The notes below the pieces were generated by a model. It searched no databases, was not told the DNA's origin, and saw only the letters and a list, made by a program, of their open reading frames with translations. Both the position numbers and the translations under genes were made by a program. Source: Limanda limanda (taxonomy: Eukaryota > Chordata > Actinopteri > Pleuronectiformes > Pleuronectidae). From it: a stretch of DNA of 64,000 nucleotides. The stretch is taken from NCBI RefSeq assembly GCF_963576545.1, contig NC_083648.1, positions 20,757,654 through 20,821,653 of the forward strand. Reading direction: 5' to 3'. Shown here piece after piece: positions 40,870 through 54,970 of the stretch (position 1 is the stretch's first letter; the number at the start of each line of letters is the position of its first letter).

Positions 40870-42455
40870 TTTCTTTGTTCCCCCAAAAATAAATAATTCC
40901 GCCTGAATTTTATAATGTGGGACAGGTCACTTCGAAGTCTGGGACAGTTGTATTAGGCTTATGAAAAAGCCTACATCAACTTGCTTTATGCATGTAAAGG
41001 TCAATTTAACCAATTTTTCAAAAGCATTATGAAAAAAATTACCTATATCATTTTTATTATTTAAATCAATCTCAATATTTCATGTAATAACAGTTTATTC
41101 GTTCAGTAATTTGCATCATTGCATTGAGGCTACTCTGGGAACAAGGTGCGATAACATCAACATTGATTGGCCCATTATCTTCTACTCATGTTTCATGAAA
41201 CCAATGGCTGCAGACTACAGGGCTCTTGGGGGCTGTTTGGATCATCTCTGCCCCAGAGAGCTAACTGATCATGTGCTAGTTAATGAACTAAACAATCAAT
41301 TTAAACAGACAGAGACAGACTATATTTACCATTAACTCCTGTCTGACAAATGCAGACCATATGCTACATCTCTTCAGTTTATCTTGTTTTTTGCTTCAGC
41401 GACTCTTTAAATATATATTTCCTCCATTTAGAGAACTTAAATGTCAGATTACCAAAAGCTAGATGTCCCACATTATTCATCATGTTTGATAGAGAGGGAC
41501 AACTAGAAAAATGTTTGACCAAACACTTTTTCAACAGCACAATATATATTTGGTTGCTTGAATACATCACAACCATAATTTGATAATAGCTGTCTAATTT
41601 ATGACATATTTATATCCTTAACATTAATCTTGTCAGCATCCTATCACTGTCCTTTTCATGCAATTCCAAGGGGGTGCTTCTCATTGACACTTGCCCCTTT
41701 TCTGTGACATCACATCCATTAAGTCATGAGATTTCAGTCACATGATATCCATGCTTACCTGTACTAAAAGTCCTGTTGACTAGACTTTGCTAGTACATGA
41801 AATATACCGACTGGAGCTTAGGTGTCTTAAATAACCCAAACTCACCCTACAGGACTCGGGAGTAACAGACGTACATGCCACTACCCCTACATCACATAGA
41901 GAAATGGGATAACACTACCACTTCAGGGCCACGCACAAAACAAGGGGTTGGGCCAAGTGGTCGGGCTCAGGGATGAATTGGATCAGGGTCAAAGAACGAA
42001 GCTATTGGGATATACTGCATTCAGGCAGCATATGAATGTTAATTTAAAAGCTACTATAACTCTCTAGTGCTGCTGAAATCGAGGTACCGTCGTCTCCTCA
42101 TTTTAACCTTGAAAATGAAGAGTATTTTAGTTTACAAGTGTGTGAATCTAGCTTCTGAATGACTCACTGCTCTACAGCCAACAGCACAGGCAGTACGGCT
42201 AGTCAACAGTAATGATATGCAGCAGGAAGGATCTGATAGATTAGTGTAGAGCGAGTGTCAGTAAAGTGCGGGAAAAAATGTATTACAGTAATGAGACAAA
42301 CACATCACTGATGAAAACAAGACTACTTTGTCTTCAGTTTTGGTTTACAAGAATTAACAAAGATTGAATAACTCAAATTTGACTTAAACTATGGCACATT
42401 TTCATCAATGGACCTAAAATTCTAATTAAAACCAAACCAGCCTGAAGTCTCTACA
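40870..42455. other. Gene-free region
   Basis: AT-rich, no gene or named repeat recognised. Confidence 0.5.
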
Positions 42456-42459
42456 AGCT

Positions 42460-43250
42460 TTAAACACTGGGATTGTGGCAATGTATTCTTCTTCCTGGCA
42501 GGTTCTCAGGCTTCAATCTGTGAGCTGTCACCTTCAGGTCTTGCCACATGTTGTCGTGTTGTCTAGACTGTATGCTCGGGGTCATTGTCAAGCTGATACA
42601 TGAACCATCACCCCAGTGCGGTTTGCAGGCACTCTCCATCATGTTCTCTTCAAGGACCGCTCTGTTTTTTGTTGCATTCAACTTTCCATCAGCTCCTTGT
42701 CCCTGCCACCTGGAAGCCCCCTCACAACATGATGCTATGTCCTCCTAGTTTCACCATGGGGATAGTAATGCCTGATGGTGTTTACCAGACAAAGTGTTTC
42801 CAGTACTGCTAAACTAGATTATTTATTGTCTTCTTAGGCGTAAGAATCATTTCCCTGAGCTCTGAGAGTGATTTAAATACTGTATGGCAAACTCCATGCA
42901 GACTTCCAAATGGCTTTTACTTGAAAAGGCCTATGTCTTTTCCCTCTACCATGAAGGCCTGATTGATTGGTCATCCTTCAAGCAGGTTCTCCCATCTCTG
43001 CAATTGATCAATCAATCAATTGACTTCTGAAGCTCTGTCGGGGTGACCTTTGGGCTCTTGGTCACCTGCCTGACTAAGGTCCCTCTTGCCCTATGCTCTT
43101 GCCCCATTACCTGGTTTTGCTGAACAGCCAACTCTAGAAAATGTCCTGTTGTTTCAAACATTTTTCTCTTTCACACTTATTGAGGCCATTGGGCTCCTGG
43201 GAGCACTCAAGGTCTTAGAAATGTTTAAGTTTTAAATCACATTACTAAAA
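42460..43250 (-). pseudogene. Tc1-like transposase relic
   Basis: The minus strand of 42460-42681 reads LEENMMESACKPHWGDGSC, a damaged block where Tc1-like proteins have the Q.DNDPKHT motif, then NMWQDLKVTAHRLKPENL and an EEYIATIPV-like end. This follows the order LEENL..SA.KL, QQDNDPKHT and NLWRDLK of the family. Upstream (42690-42780) the inverse of ..AACACCATC...GGTGGCAGCATCATGTTGTG.G is recognisable. 42800-43250 retains weaker similarity to the 5' part. Many stops and deletions; inactive. Confidence 0.75.
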
Positions 43251-44126
43251 CAGGCCATTAATATACTCTGATCTGCATATGCTTCACTGCAATTTTACTG
43301 TGATAACTATACAGAGAGTTCCCTATACGTCATGGTTTGGTTTTTGTCCTGACACCTACTGTGAATTGTGCTACCTACAAATAGGTGTGTGTTCTTCTAA
43401 ACTACATCCCATCAGTTTAGTGTCACTGCAGTGGTCTAAACACTTCTATGAATGTATGGAGAGAAAAAAAGCTCACAATAATTTACCACTTTTCAGCTCC
43501 ATATGATGAATGATGAGGGTTCAACAATCTAAATTTGAAGTGCTCATTGAATAATTGACCAGCATCTAGACCCTCCTTCCCACACACCTTCCAGACTTTG
43601 GAATTGTAGAAACCTGTGTCCGCTACTTCCTGAAACCCCAAATCTCACAAGTACAACCACTTGCAGTGATTGGCTGGGAAACAGGTGGTGAGAGGATCTG
43701 CAAAGTTCCGTTGCAGACTCTGAACATAAGCAGGAATTGTTGAATCCGTCTGCATAAACAAAATCATTATTTCACAGAATTTCAAATGTCTCTTGATGTA
43801 TGATTCATTTGTCAATGAGCTGGACCAGGGTTAACGTTCACCATCTTCCCTTTTTCAACTCCATCCGGCCAAAAAAGAAAAAAAAATGGGCTCATGTTTA
43901 TATGACAGGGAACCTCTGCTGTTGCCTCTTGTCTGGGCAGTGGTCCTGGAAGCTAGGCTGTGAAGCCTTCTTTACCATGGGAGCTGTTTTGTGAGCTGGC
44001 CAGGAGAGAGGCAACAGAAGCCACAGTCGCTGGCATGAGTCCCGCACAGGCTCTGGTCTGGAGCTGCTGGAAGATGAAGGACAGGTGGCCTTAAAAAAAG
44101 CCCAGCAACCGAGAAGTGAAGGCAAT
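43251..44126. other. Gene-free region up to the gap
   Basis: No gene recognised. Confidence 0.5.
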
Positions 44127-44326
44127 NNNNNNNNNNNNNNNNNNNNNNNNNNNNNNNNNNNNNNNNNNNNNNNNNNNNNNNNNNNNNNNNNNNNNNNNNN
44201 NNNNNNNNNNNNNNNNNNNNNNNNNNNNNNNNNNNNNNNNNNNNNNNNNNNNNNNNNNNNNNNNNNNNNNNNNNNNNNNNNNNNNNNNNNNNNNNNNNNN
44301 NNNNNNNNNNNNNNNNNNNNNNNNNN
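44127..44326. other. Assembly gap, 200 N
   Basis: Exactly 200 Ns, a conventional placeholder length, so the true gap size is unknown. Open frames that cross it are artefacts. Confidence 0.99.
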
Positions 44327-45596
44327 AAAAGTTGCAACAATCCCTGGAGATGGAGATTGCATGATCTCAGTTTTATAAAAACTAGGTTTCTGGAATGTAC
44401 TGTAACTATCTGCATTAACATGTCATTTATCAGCAATCATCTTGGTTTAATGGGGATGTTTCAGGCTTCTTCCAACAACATTTGCTTTATGTATAGCTAA
44501 TACACTCAGTGATTCCTTATTATATACACGGTTCTGCATGAAACCCTCTCTTAATGATTATAATGTTCAGTTGTGTTTGAAATATTTTTTAGAGATGTTG
44601 ATTTAACTTTATGATAACTGCTTTTACACTGTAATGTATACAACTTAAGGTGCTTCTGTTTTTCAGCCTTCCATCTCTGATATAGGTGGAGTAGAAACAC
44701 CTTGTCTGTTTATACCAATACAATACACAACCACCACAAACTGCAGCCTCCGCAGTGTTTACCTCACACTGTTTAAACAGAAGCAGAACGTTTTATTACA
44801 GGTTTTTATTGCAGGACTGTTGCATCAGAATGCATTATTTTTAGCTAAGTGTACAATTAGCTCTCAGCAGAGGGTACACCTCTGCCAAGCGGAACAATTG
44901 CAAGATTCAACATTTTCTTCACCAGATAGGAATTATTTTCAGGATTCTCCAACAAGTTGTAGAAACTCAGATCTCAACATTATAAATAGGTCCGATTTTT
45001 TACATCAAGATCTGATTATTTAAGAGTATGTCGAAAATTGGCTTAAAGTGCAGTGTTATGGAACGTGATCTGCCTGGTCTGGTGCAAATCAGTTTCAGTA
45101 CTTTTCGTGAATAACTGCTGAATAATAAACAAGAAGTGTGCTCTGAGAGCTCCATGTCCAAGCAATGTTTCCCATTGATTATCTGCACTGAGGCAGTCCG
45201 CTATATTTAAATGTTTCCTGTCAAAGTTTCATAATGAACCAAAAGGTTTTTCTACACTTTTCAGAATAACACAAGAGATCTTTAACTTGAATTCCATAGC
45301 TGTGTGCAGCGCTAATTTCCATGTCGTCAATAAAGGTTTCACCATCCAACAGGGTGGCCAGACCTCATGGTTTCAGCTGCAGTTATGCGCATGAAATACA
45401 TTTCTCTCTTTCATGCAAGAACTTTTTCACTCTGTGTACCTGCAACTCGGAATCAGTGACCGCCTTAGTTTTAGTTAATCTGCTATAAATCCTTGAAAAT
45501 AAATTCCTGGATCTGCCCCCTGACCAAAATTTAATTGGTGTTTTCTTAGGCCATTTATCGCCCTTCCAGAGAATATAATAGACATATGGTTGAGTA
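44327..45596. other. Gene-free region
   Basis: No gene recognised. 45165-45245 is similar to 20120-20200 (dispersed repeat). Confidence 0.5.
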
Positions 45597-45632
45597 GTTT
45601 TTTGCGTGATCCTGCTAGCTAAGGAGGTGACT
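45597..45632 (+). repeat. RTE-like repeat fragment
   Basis: AGTTTTTTGCGTGATCCTGC, then TAGCTAAGGAGGTGA; related to 20505-20560. Confidence 0.45.
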
Positions 45633-47124
45633 AAGCGATCTGATTGTTAGCTAGAGCAGATTAATTGACTCGCTGACAAGAGTCAGCTTAGAAAAAGTGA
45701 GCTCTTTCTTTGAGACTGAGCAGCTCCTTGAGTATAGAGCACTTCTGGACAAGCTCCAGGTGTTCATAAAAGTTAAAGCTGTTTATTATTGTTAGTCGTT
45801 ATCACATGGAGAGATTTAATAGTGGCCTGACATCTTTAAATCTGTTTATGACACTAATATACCACCGTCCTACAGTAAGGTCCCAAGGAAATGCGCCTAG
45901 CAACAGGACTCGGGAACAGTGCATACCGAATTCCACCAGTTGTCTCACATTACTGAACACTCCATTAAAAACATCATTAACTCACTTTGTTTCAGTAGGA
46001 AATTGAACAACCTTGAAGCGAAGCTTATCTGAGCTGATGTGGTCATGAAAGGATTCAACGTAAAATGGATGGGAGGCAATAATTAGAAATGAAAATAAAC
46101 AGAAAAAGACACCGCAGGTTCCCTTGTACATAAATCCCTCAGCAAATGAGCACTTTCCCTCCATTCAGTTTTAGTACAGGCTGCACATAAGCTTTTGTTG
46201 CTGGATTAAAATCATGACATGAAGCTTGAAGAAGACTTTTGATGGATTAGATTTCTTTGCATGCTCGATTGACGGAAGAGGATATTTAACCTGCCATAGG
46301 ATCAACCTGCCATAAGATCAACTACAAGGTAGCCCCTCAAGGTGTTGGAAAGTGTTCCGCTTGCCTGTAGCGGCCTAAATTAGTCTGATTTAGAAAGCAG
46401 CCGTGGTGTTTTACTTGCTTTTTGTGCTCCGCTGAGGGCAACATCTTCTGCTTATAGGCTCAGATTGACTTTTGTTGGTGGTGGGCAGCTATAGCATCTG
46501 GTTGCATTGGCATATCTGTTCTGCAGCATGCACGCTGCAATTTAATATGCTCACTGACACTGCTTATATTCATCAAGCAATTATTTATGAAACTTATTGC
46601 TGATGGTGTCCGGCTTTAACCCCAACATAATGCTAATATAATTCAAATTATCGATTTTTGGCACTGCTGACTTTTTACACGTATGACTCAGTCAACGTGT
46701 GTGTGTATGTCTGTCTGTCATTGTGTGTTTTATGGATCTCCGTGAGTTTTATGTTGTTTTCTTTGTTCGTGAATATGTTTGTAATGTTCTCCAGGGGTTA
46801 CGACCAATTCGCTTTTATTGCAAGGTATTATAGACGCTGTAAAATTACATATGACAGAACGTTCCCACAACACACACACACATGCAATTGTATTTGTAAT
46901 TTATTGACCATGGTTTAGTGATCGTTGTCAGGGTCCAACATAATGTCAATAATTTTGAACAGATATGATTCATTTTTGTGCACCAATAACATTCAACATG
47001 TCTGACTAAGCAAACGTGTGTGTGTGTGTTAGTGAGTTTTCTTAAATGAAGAATACAATGTTCGACAGAGCAAATGGCTTTTTGCCAATATGCTCTCATC
47101 ACTAGATATAATTGAAGTTAACGT

Positions 47125-47128
<4 letters not shown>
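45633..47128. other. Gene-free region
   Basis: No gene recognised. Confidence 0.5.

Positions 47129-47189
<61 letters not shown>
47128..47189. repeat. (CA)n microsatellite
   Basis: About 60 bp of uninterrupted CA dinucleotides, with related CA/CAGA sequence to 47219. Confidence 0.97.
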
Positions 47190-47190
<1 letters not shown>

Positions 47191-47219
47191 ATGCACACAC
47201 AGACAAACAGACACACAAA

Positions 47220-47930
47220 GATGAAAGCATGGATCTAAAGACATACGTACATCGACTTTAATACTGTTTGTGGCACATTAACCTTGACATTGTTTAATGT
47301 CTGCATATTATCGTTGTTTTCCTTTTTGATGTCATTATTATTGTAATAATTATACACAGCATGAATTTGATTATTACTATATGATTATCATTATACAGCG
47401 CATATGTAACAAAATTGTATATAACTATAAGAGAGTTTCTGTGTGGTTTGTGAGTGTAAAGGAAAGAAAACAACAAAAAAGACCTGACATTGCATCTGTG
47501 CTTCTTGCAGCTCAGACAAAAAAAGGGTAATTTAAGTTCCGTCTAACAGATGCTCACTATCACAAAATAATCCTGAGCACAGCTATACTACTTATACCAC
47601 TGCTGTGTACTTGACGTATTTGGGACTTTCAACGATAGATTGTGAGGTTGCATGAATCCCATCAAGGTCTTGGTCAAGTGATTCACATTTTCACAGCTCA
47701 AGTGTAAATGTATTTTTTTTTTTAAATATATATATTTCATGTTTGTAGGAGGAAGGCTGGTGTCATAAATACAATATTGGATGTGGGGCATTGTGGTATA
47801 TGTACAATTATGAGTTTTTTGTAGCGGGGGGGGGGGGGTTGCATTGAATTAAAATATTGTTGGAAGTTGAATTTGAATGATATCTGTGCACATTTTTGAA
47901 GAGGCTGCTGCTGTTATGTGTTTGTTCTTT
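47220..47930. other. Gene-free AT-rich region
   Basis: No gene recognised. A run of about 13 G lies at 47826-47838. Confidence 0.5.
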
Positions 47931-47934
47931 CCCT

Positions 47935-47992
47935 TGAATGCTCCAGACAAATTTCTCCTGAGGGAGACAATAAAGTCTAATCCTAATCCTAT
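47935..47992 (+). mobile_element. Non-LTR retrotransposon 3' tail (TAATCC)n
   Basis: AATTTCTCCTGAGGGAGACA, ATAAAGTCTAATCC, TAATCC. This is the familiar 3' end of fish LINEs in which a CCTG.GGGA stem precedes AATAAAGT and a short tandem tail. A tiny 5'-truncated copy. Confidence 0.6.
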
Positions 47993-49255
47993 CAAAAAAT
48001 ACAAAAGAGTAGACAGCTGTAATTAACTCATCACCCTTTAGGAATCAGAATTCCCTGTGTTTTGTTGTCCAAGGGTTGAATGATAATTTAAAATTTGCAA
48101 AATACAGAAGAACAATGGAAATCAAATAATTAAAACAATAATAAAACAAAAATATACCATACTGCTTGGTTGGCAAAGCTAAATAGGAATAATACAGATG
48201 AAGAAATACTTTGACATAAGTAAAAGCTTCCTCATTCCCCAGGGAAAACAGCGAGAACAAATTGATGTGCAAATCAAACACGTTTTAAACATGTTCTGCT
48301 CCCATGAACATCATTTTCCAGTAGATAGCTACGCAATTTTTGTAAGTGATTATTTGACTCCAGAAGCTGTCGGCATATGGCCAATACATGCATATTTGGA
48401 TTTAAGCATTTCTTAGATGACCCTGACCACTCTGGCTGCATTTGGAATTCATTAGATGCCTGTGACTCTGATGCTGTTACAAACAGAGCCAAACCTTGCT
48501 TAAAACTGCAAGCCAAAAAGAAAATCAATATTTGTATTTTCTGATACATGATCAAAATGTATTTGACAGGGTTTCAGGTCAATAGCCTTTATCAAATCTA
48601 AATCTAGTACCTCAACTGCTTCTCGAAACCAAATCTCACTTTTTTAATGACTAAAGTTAAAAGAAGTAAAACTCATAGATTCAGCTGACACCTTTAATCA
48701 TCTTTTGTTTGCAGACGAGGCATAAACACTTTCTTTTTTTAGTTAGCTTCAACCTAATCCTGAGACGAGCAGCACACAAAGAAGAGATGTTTCTTAAATT
48801 TGTATCTGACGTACTGAAATAACAGCCGTAGCCTACTTGTGTTTAATTTTTCATGCCTGATCCAAATACCAGAGGTCCTGCTCCAGAACTGTTAAGTTGA
48901 CGGGCTGTGGAGGTTACGTGATCGTCTGATTGTTTCACTAGAGACAACTCCTCTGTCTCGGGCTAACACTCATTGGATGAGTCCAGACAAACCCTTTGGC
49001 CAACCAGGCATCATTATGTTTGGGTATAATATACACTGAACACAAGAGTTGAGTTTTGAATGGGTAAAGGTTTGGTTCTACTTTAGACTCATTAGAGTTT
49101 CATCCATCAAAATATTAACACTAACAATAGAAAAATAAAGTAGCATCCAATGTGAGAGAATTGACTTTAACGCACAACTCTACCATTCCCCTTTTAAAGC
49201 ATTTCAGCATCTTCTATCACATTTTTTAGGGCTTAAGAGTCCACAACTTTAGTTT
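47993..49255. other. Gene-free region
   Basis: AT-rich, nothing coding recognised. Confidence 0.5.
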
Positions 49256-49299
49256 TTTGATTCATCAACGTTGTGTCTAGATCAGCAACTGTACCTAAA

Positions 49300-49715
49300 G
49301 ATAAGTGTTGCATCTCCTCCTCCCACTCTTCAAAAATTAAGCCAAAATAGTGATCAGGGGATAGAGCCGCAGTAGCGACGTCCTACCAATAAGCTCACCC
49401 AACCAATCATCAGTCTCAGCTGTCAATCATTACATTTCACCCTCTTTTTGTAGCCAACAATTTTAATCAAAATCTAGCGGAAATATAAGTACTTGAACAT
49501 ACATCAGTGAGATAAGCAGTACCTAAAAAGACAGAAACCATAACAATTTATTTGACATGTATTTTGACTTTTTACTTGGGTCCAACTTCTGTCCACTAAC
49601 ATTGTGGAGGCAGTGTTATGACCTATACTGCAGTCAGAAACCAAGTGGTGATAAAGATGCTTTGGGTTTACCTTAAGGTAACAATCTTTTTTCCATTTGT
49701 ATACATACTAGCACA
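49300..49715. repeat. Degraded CATAGACTGT-family element
   Basis: Shares CAGCTGTCAATCATT, ACTTGAACATACATCA, CCACTAACAT.G.GGAGG, TATGACCTATACTGCAGTCA and the GATAAAGATGCTTTGG region with 32298-32777. Both terminal repeats are eroded. Confidence 0.65.
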
Positions 49716-49719
49716 GTGC

Positions 49720-51180
49720 CTGTTCTCAACCTGCCTGTTTGGAATGAGCTGTTTGTTTGGCCTGTGGGGACGCAGGCTGCAGCTTTTTTTCTGAAACTGT
49801 AAAAGTGAACCTGCAGTTATTGTGCGGTAGCAAATAAAGACCTGCTGCTGTACTCAGGTCACAGAACCCTGAAGCTTCTGCACCGCTGCTGTGAGAGCTG
49901 TTCACCAGTTTATTCAAAGTTTGGTGAAGCTTGACTCAGATCACTGAACCCAGAACTAGAGAATCAGTTGTCATTGCCGTTGTCGTGAACACGCTGTCGT
50001 GATTGACAATGGCGCTTATGTTGATAAGTCCCGACAGCCACTGCTATACAGCGCTGGTGGCCTAGTTATTTAAATTTGATTAATATTGAACATATCACAT
50101 GTCCAAACGCATTACACTTCCTTGGACCCTTCAACACTACACATTGCAAGTGTGAAGCCGATAAGATGGATGGTATTGTAGATATGCGAGCAGGACACAC
50201 AAATAGAGATTTCTTGAATTATTTGATCGATATGGCGATGGGGGAGGTAACTCCAGTGAAAAAGCTCTAATATTCACTGTACACTTCCTGCTCAGTAATT
50301 AAACTGCAGTCAGTTTAGTTACTGATTATAAGTGGATCACAAGAGGAGCTTAAAACTACTGTTAACTCAGTATTGATTGAAAAACGACAAAGAAAATATT
50401 GGACTTTTGTATGTGAGGCTAATTTTACACTTTAACACTTTGCGTGAAGGTTGACAAATGTTTTATTGAATCCTATATCTTTTTATGCTGATTTATTGCA
50501 CGAAAACTGCAAATTGGACAAGGAGCCCTTTTAATTTCATGCCGATGCCGAACCTCTCTAACGCTGACAAATGTGGCTCGTAAGAGATTGTGTAAACTCT
50601 AACTAATACAAGTTTCTATTTCTATACATGAAAACAGTCTGCTGGCAAATATCAGTTTTGATAACATTTGGCTTCATGTGGAAAAATACAACTGCCAGCT
50701 GGACTTAACAATCCCGCTACGTACAAATGTGACCAGCTGGGCCGCTAACACTCGGTATATCCGACACTTTACACCGCTATTCTCTGAATATGTTCCACAC
50801 AGGTCTGAGTGAAGGACAGAGGGACACATTCAGCGCAGCAGAGCAGCTCTCTGACAGACTTCTTCTCCTCCATCCTATTTTCCCCGTCCATGTCCTTCTC
50901 TCTTTCTCTGGTCGTCAACAGCTCTTCAAAGGCTGACAATAATTTGCTGAAAGAATCTCTGCCAATTGGATGGATGACAGAGAGGAAAAAAGGAGGCGGA
51001 AAGAAAAGCGAAATAACAATGGTCATTTGCATTCAGACAATCACTCATGCTCTCTCCCTGGCACTAAGCCCTTGTCACATTCATACCTGGAGCCCTGCCA
51101 CCGACGGACAGACCACAGTCCATCCGGAGCTGTCTGCCCATGGTATTATTCTGAATGCAGCAGCACTTTAAATGGTGAAT
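49720..51180. other. Gene-free region
   Basis: No gene recognised; 50510-50770 looks single copy. Confidence 0.5.
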
Positions 51181-51185
51181 GCCAC

Positions 51186-51300
51186 ACTCAAATGAAAAAT
51201 GGAGAGCAAAGGGAAGAGAAGGAAAGGAAGGAAAAGAAAGGAAAGGAAAGGAAAAGAAAAGGAAGAGGACACATAAGTGAGCAGGGGAGAAAGAGAGAAA
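51186..51300. repeat. Purine-rich (GGAAA)n-like tract
   Basis: Almost pure A/G on the plus strand, with GAAAGGAAAGG repeats between about 51210 and 51270. Confidence 0.8.
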
Positions 51301-51386
51301 ATGACAGGGCCTGAGGGAACAAACATCACCTCCTGTCTGGCTCTCTGACAGCAAGGAGCAGACAGGTGGAGAAAGGACAGAGCAGC

Positions 51387-51434
51387 CTGTGTGTGTGTGT
51401 CTGTGTGTGTCTGTGTGTGTGTGTGTGTGTGTGT
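51387..51434. repeat. (GT)n microsatellite
   Basis: GTGTGT with three CTGT interruptions, followed by CpG-containing sequence at 51435-51560. Confidence 0.9.
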
Positions 51435-54400
51435 GCGTGCGGTGAGGTGCGGCGTCGTTCCAGCCGAGAGAAGGGCATCTGTCCGTCTCGACTCGGACTG
51501 TGGCGTGCGGCAGCTGTCCGCGTCTGTCTGTGTGCTGTGCTATTAAACACCATACCCGGCCGGTGTCTCACTGTTTCCCGGAGTACCATCATGCATCTGT
51601 CCTGCCGTCTGTTATCGTCATCCTATCTGTCACCCTGGCTGTCTGTCCTCCCGTCCGTCTGTCTGTGAAGCTCCTGCAGTGAGCACACCTGCGCACACTA
51701 TCTCTCTACCCACCTGCTCGTCTATCTGATGCATCCACGGCTGCTTTGCCCTCCTGTCACTCAACGCACCATCACTGCAGCCCCCTGTATGTGTTGGGCG
51801 TACTCCGGCCTGCCTCTGTGTTCCCTGTGGATCTTATATACTGATAGATGACTGGGAGATATACGAGGATCAAAGCTCCTTAGTTGCTGCAGGGAGCAAA
51901 CCCCCCCCGCACCTCATTTCCCAGCACATGACAGTGGCCTTCAAAAACACACGCTGTCAGCCTGCCACATACACACGACACATACACACTCGCAGGCATG
52001 CACAGGAATAACGTGTGAGGAAGAAGATTGAGAGGGCGGAGGATAAATCAAGTTGACACATGCTTTTGAACAAGGATGTACAGTATGTGTCAGGCGTTGT
52101 TTGATTCCTATGTTTTCTTTAGATTCCCGTGGGGATGAGCAGTAGCTGTGGCCTGATTGAGAGAACAGAAGAGAGCAATTAAGATTTTAACCTGACACCA
52201 ACCTTATCGGACGGCCTTTCTGAGTTCAAACAACGCACCGAATAATTATCTGTGATACTGTCATTTAAATAAACATCAGTTTCGTTTCTCTAACCCTGAT
52301 TAACATGCCGCAAAAAAGATGCAGATAGAAATGGAGTTATTTAGATTTCGAGGGAGATTTCTAATAAACATTCGAGACCATGTTATTACTTCCAATCATA
52401 GATAGCATCTATGGCTGTGGTGAAAAACCTGACACATATACACTCTGTGGTAGAAAGTAGTTCCAGACAAATAATCTCCTCTCACTGTGAACGGGTGTCG
52501 CCATGTGACTTGTTTCAAGTTAAAAGCCCTCTCAAGACCCGTGTAACTGTGACTTCATGACACTCCAGACATTACAGTGAGTTTGCAACAATGAGCAGCC
52601 ACTGCTTAAAGTTAATTGTGGACTGTTTGTTGTCGTGTCTCTCACTGTAAGACTAGTGTTTGGGGACAGAGTGTTCCCGTTAATTTTCTTTTAAGATCCC
52701 GTAAGATCTTAGTCCTGGGGCTCTCCTCGTTTCATTTTATTCTTTTCAAGTATTTTCATTTTAGTGATAGACTGTAGGAAGCATCAATTACAGAGTCCAA
52801 GACACATCCCTTATTGACACAACTTTAAATTCCCACCCACTACTTTGTGTAAGCCCCCCCCCCCCCCCTCCAAGGGAAAAGCAGTGATAGCTATGAAAGC
52901 TATAGTTAATTGATTCAAGTTCCCCTTGCTTTTTGACTTAATCATTGTTAGTCATTAGACATGACCCTGACCTTGTTTGCCAGCAGCAGTACTTTGGGCT
53001 AAAAACTGACATTAGTATGCTGATATTCACCCAGTGACGAAGGTAACACAGGCCTTCTGTTGAATATTTATAGTGTTTACTGTTCCTCCATCTACATGTA
53101 GCCTGTTAGCATGGTAATGTGAGCTAGTACACAAAGTACAGCTGACGTTTTATGGAAATATCATAACTTTCTTGGTTTTTGGTTTTAAACCCGCAAAAAT
53201 TGACAAAATTAAGATTTTACTTGATCTAGCTCTATGAAATGTCACGGGTTCACCAAAGTAATAAGAATCCATCTTCGTCCTCAAATTTCTGTGAATGATA
53301 TCATGGCGATCCATTTGCCTAAAACTGCTAAAGTTATGGTGAGATTCATCATCTTGGAACCGTGAATCTGTAAAGAAAATGTGCACCCCTCCTTCTAGCA
53401 GATGTCAGGCTACAGTACTTCACTGAATGGGAGAAAACTTTGCCCGATGGTGATGACAACATGGTTTTTAAAAAGTGAAGTCTGAGTCATTCACCAAACT
53501 TTGCACTGTACATCTGTAAATACAACAAACTATGTATCTAGTCCAAGTTGTCTCTTAACACTGTGCCTAAAAGCCTATTTTCTGGTACTATGTACAATAA
53601 ACCCATCCTGGTGTTACTGCCCGGCCAACCGCCTTTACCTGCCAAACACATGTATGGCAAAAGCGACTCTCCAGTCTGTGGCATCGCACGGCACGGCCGC
53701 CATGCACCCTGGACCGAGGAGGAGAAGAAGATGCAGCAATCAGTGTGCACACAATGTACCAAACACAAACACACGCCTTTGTAAATGTTACATTTAATAA
53801 CTTAGACACACGTTCAATACTAGAGAGAGATGGGCAAGCATACATTACCCTCTCTCTCTATTCCTCCTTTCCTCCTCACAGTAAAAAAAAACACACATTC
53901 TCTTGCCAGTGGATAAATCAGTGCTTTCATGCTCCGTCGTCTAGCTGGCCCTGTTCTGCCGTGTTTCTATAATAGAGAAGCAGCACTGCCTCTCTTGTAC
54001 TATTCTAATGGCCACACATACACATTCTTCTTCCCTCGGTGTCCCTGCTCTTCAAAGGGTTTCTGGTGGAGTCGGTCTACAGGTCCACTGTAGGCTGAAG
54101 ATATGGGACTCGCAGCACGTGTAATGACTGAGCAGAGCATATCAGCCTAATGAAAAATGAGTGTGCACATGTGTGTGGGTATGTGTGTGGAGATGATGAG
54201 GTATAATTTGTTCTTAAGTGATAAGGATGGAGGTAATGGCTTTTTGAAATAGGACTGTGACGATGATCAGGATGGTCTGATTAATGCAAGTACAATACTG
54301 TTATCGCTGGCCTGCAATCAGATGATGACTTGGTGTTGATAATGACGATGCTAATGATGATGATGGTTCGTGTGGGAAAAAGATTGGTGATGATTCATGG

Positions 54401-54710
54401 GGACAGTGTTATGAATTTTAAAAATCCGTGGTTTACCATTTGAAATGACTCACTTTGTCAATAATGAAATGTGTGTTAACTTTAACCACCAAGGAAGATC
54501 CTTGATTTTTAACAAACATACTGAATCCACCTTCTTCATCACTGAAGATGTGTAAAACTATTCTATAAAATATTCCATATTGTGCATAGCTAAAATAGTT
54601 GATTTAACCAAAGAAAATCGTTGTTGCCTGAAATCTTCTCTTGACCCGATCAATCAATTGGTGGAGGTGGATTTCGTGGCCCTAATAGCATTCGATTAAT
54701 TATAATTGCA
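51435..54710. other. Gene-free region
   Basis: No gene recognised. The first 250 bp are GC-rich. A C run of about 13 lies at 52855-52868. 53005-53400 looks like old dispersed repeat (GTTAGCATGG-type motifs, then a segment with CACGGGTTCACC and TTCATCATCTTGGAACCGTG) of uncertain class. Confidence 0.45.
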
Positions 54711-54712
54711 GG

Positions 54713-54970
54713 GTTGCTGGAGCCAATCCCTGCTGACATTGGGTGCAAGGCAGGTTACAACCTGACAACCCAGACAGGTCCCCAGTCCATCAAAGGGCCA
54801 ACGTACAGAGACAAACAACAATTCACGCTCACACCTTTACGGACAATTTTGTCTCCAATCAATATACTTGGACTGTGGGAGGAAGCTGTATAGAGCCTAT
54901 ATGCTGAGACCATGCAAAGCATTGGGACAGGAACCAGGACAATACCAACCACTGCGCCACCACCCTGCCC
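54713..54970 (-). mobile_element. Degenerate SINE with L2-type tail
   Basis: The reverse strand reads GTGGTGGCGCAGTGGTTGG followed by CCTGGTTCCTGTCCC, TTCCTCCCACAGTCC and, near the end, a TTGTCTCTGTACGTTGGCCC and TGATGGACTGGGGACCTGTC-like block. Same class as 23785-24060. Confidence 0.75.

Noticed and set aside
43898..44436. Open frames spanning the N gap
   Set aside because: Most of their length is unknown sequence; no evidence of coding on either side.
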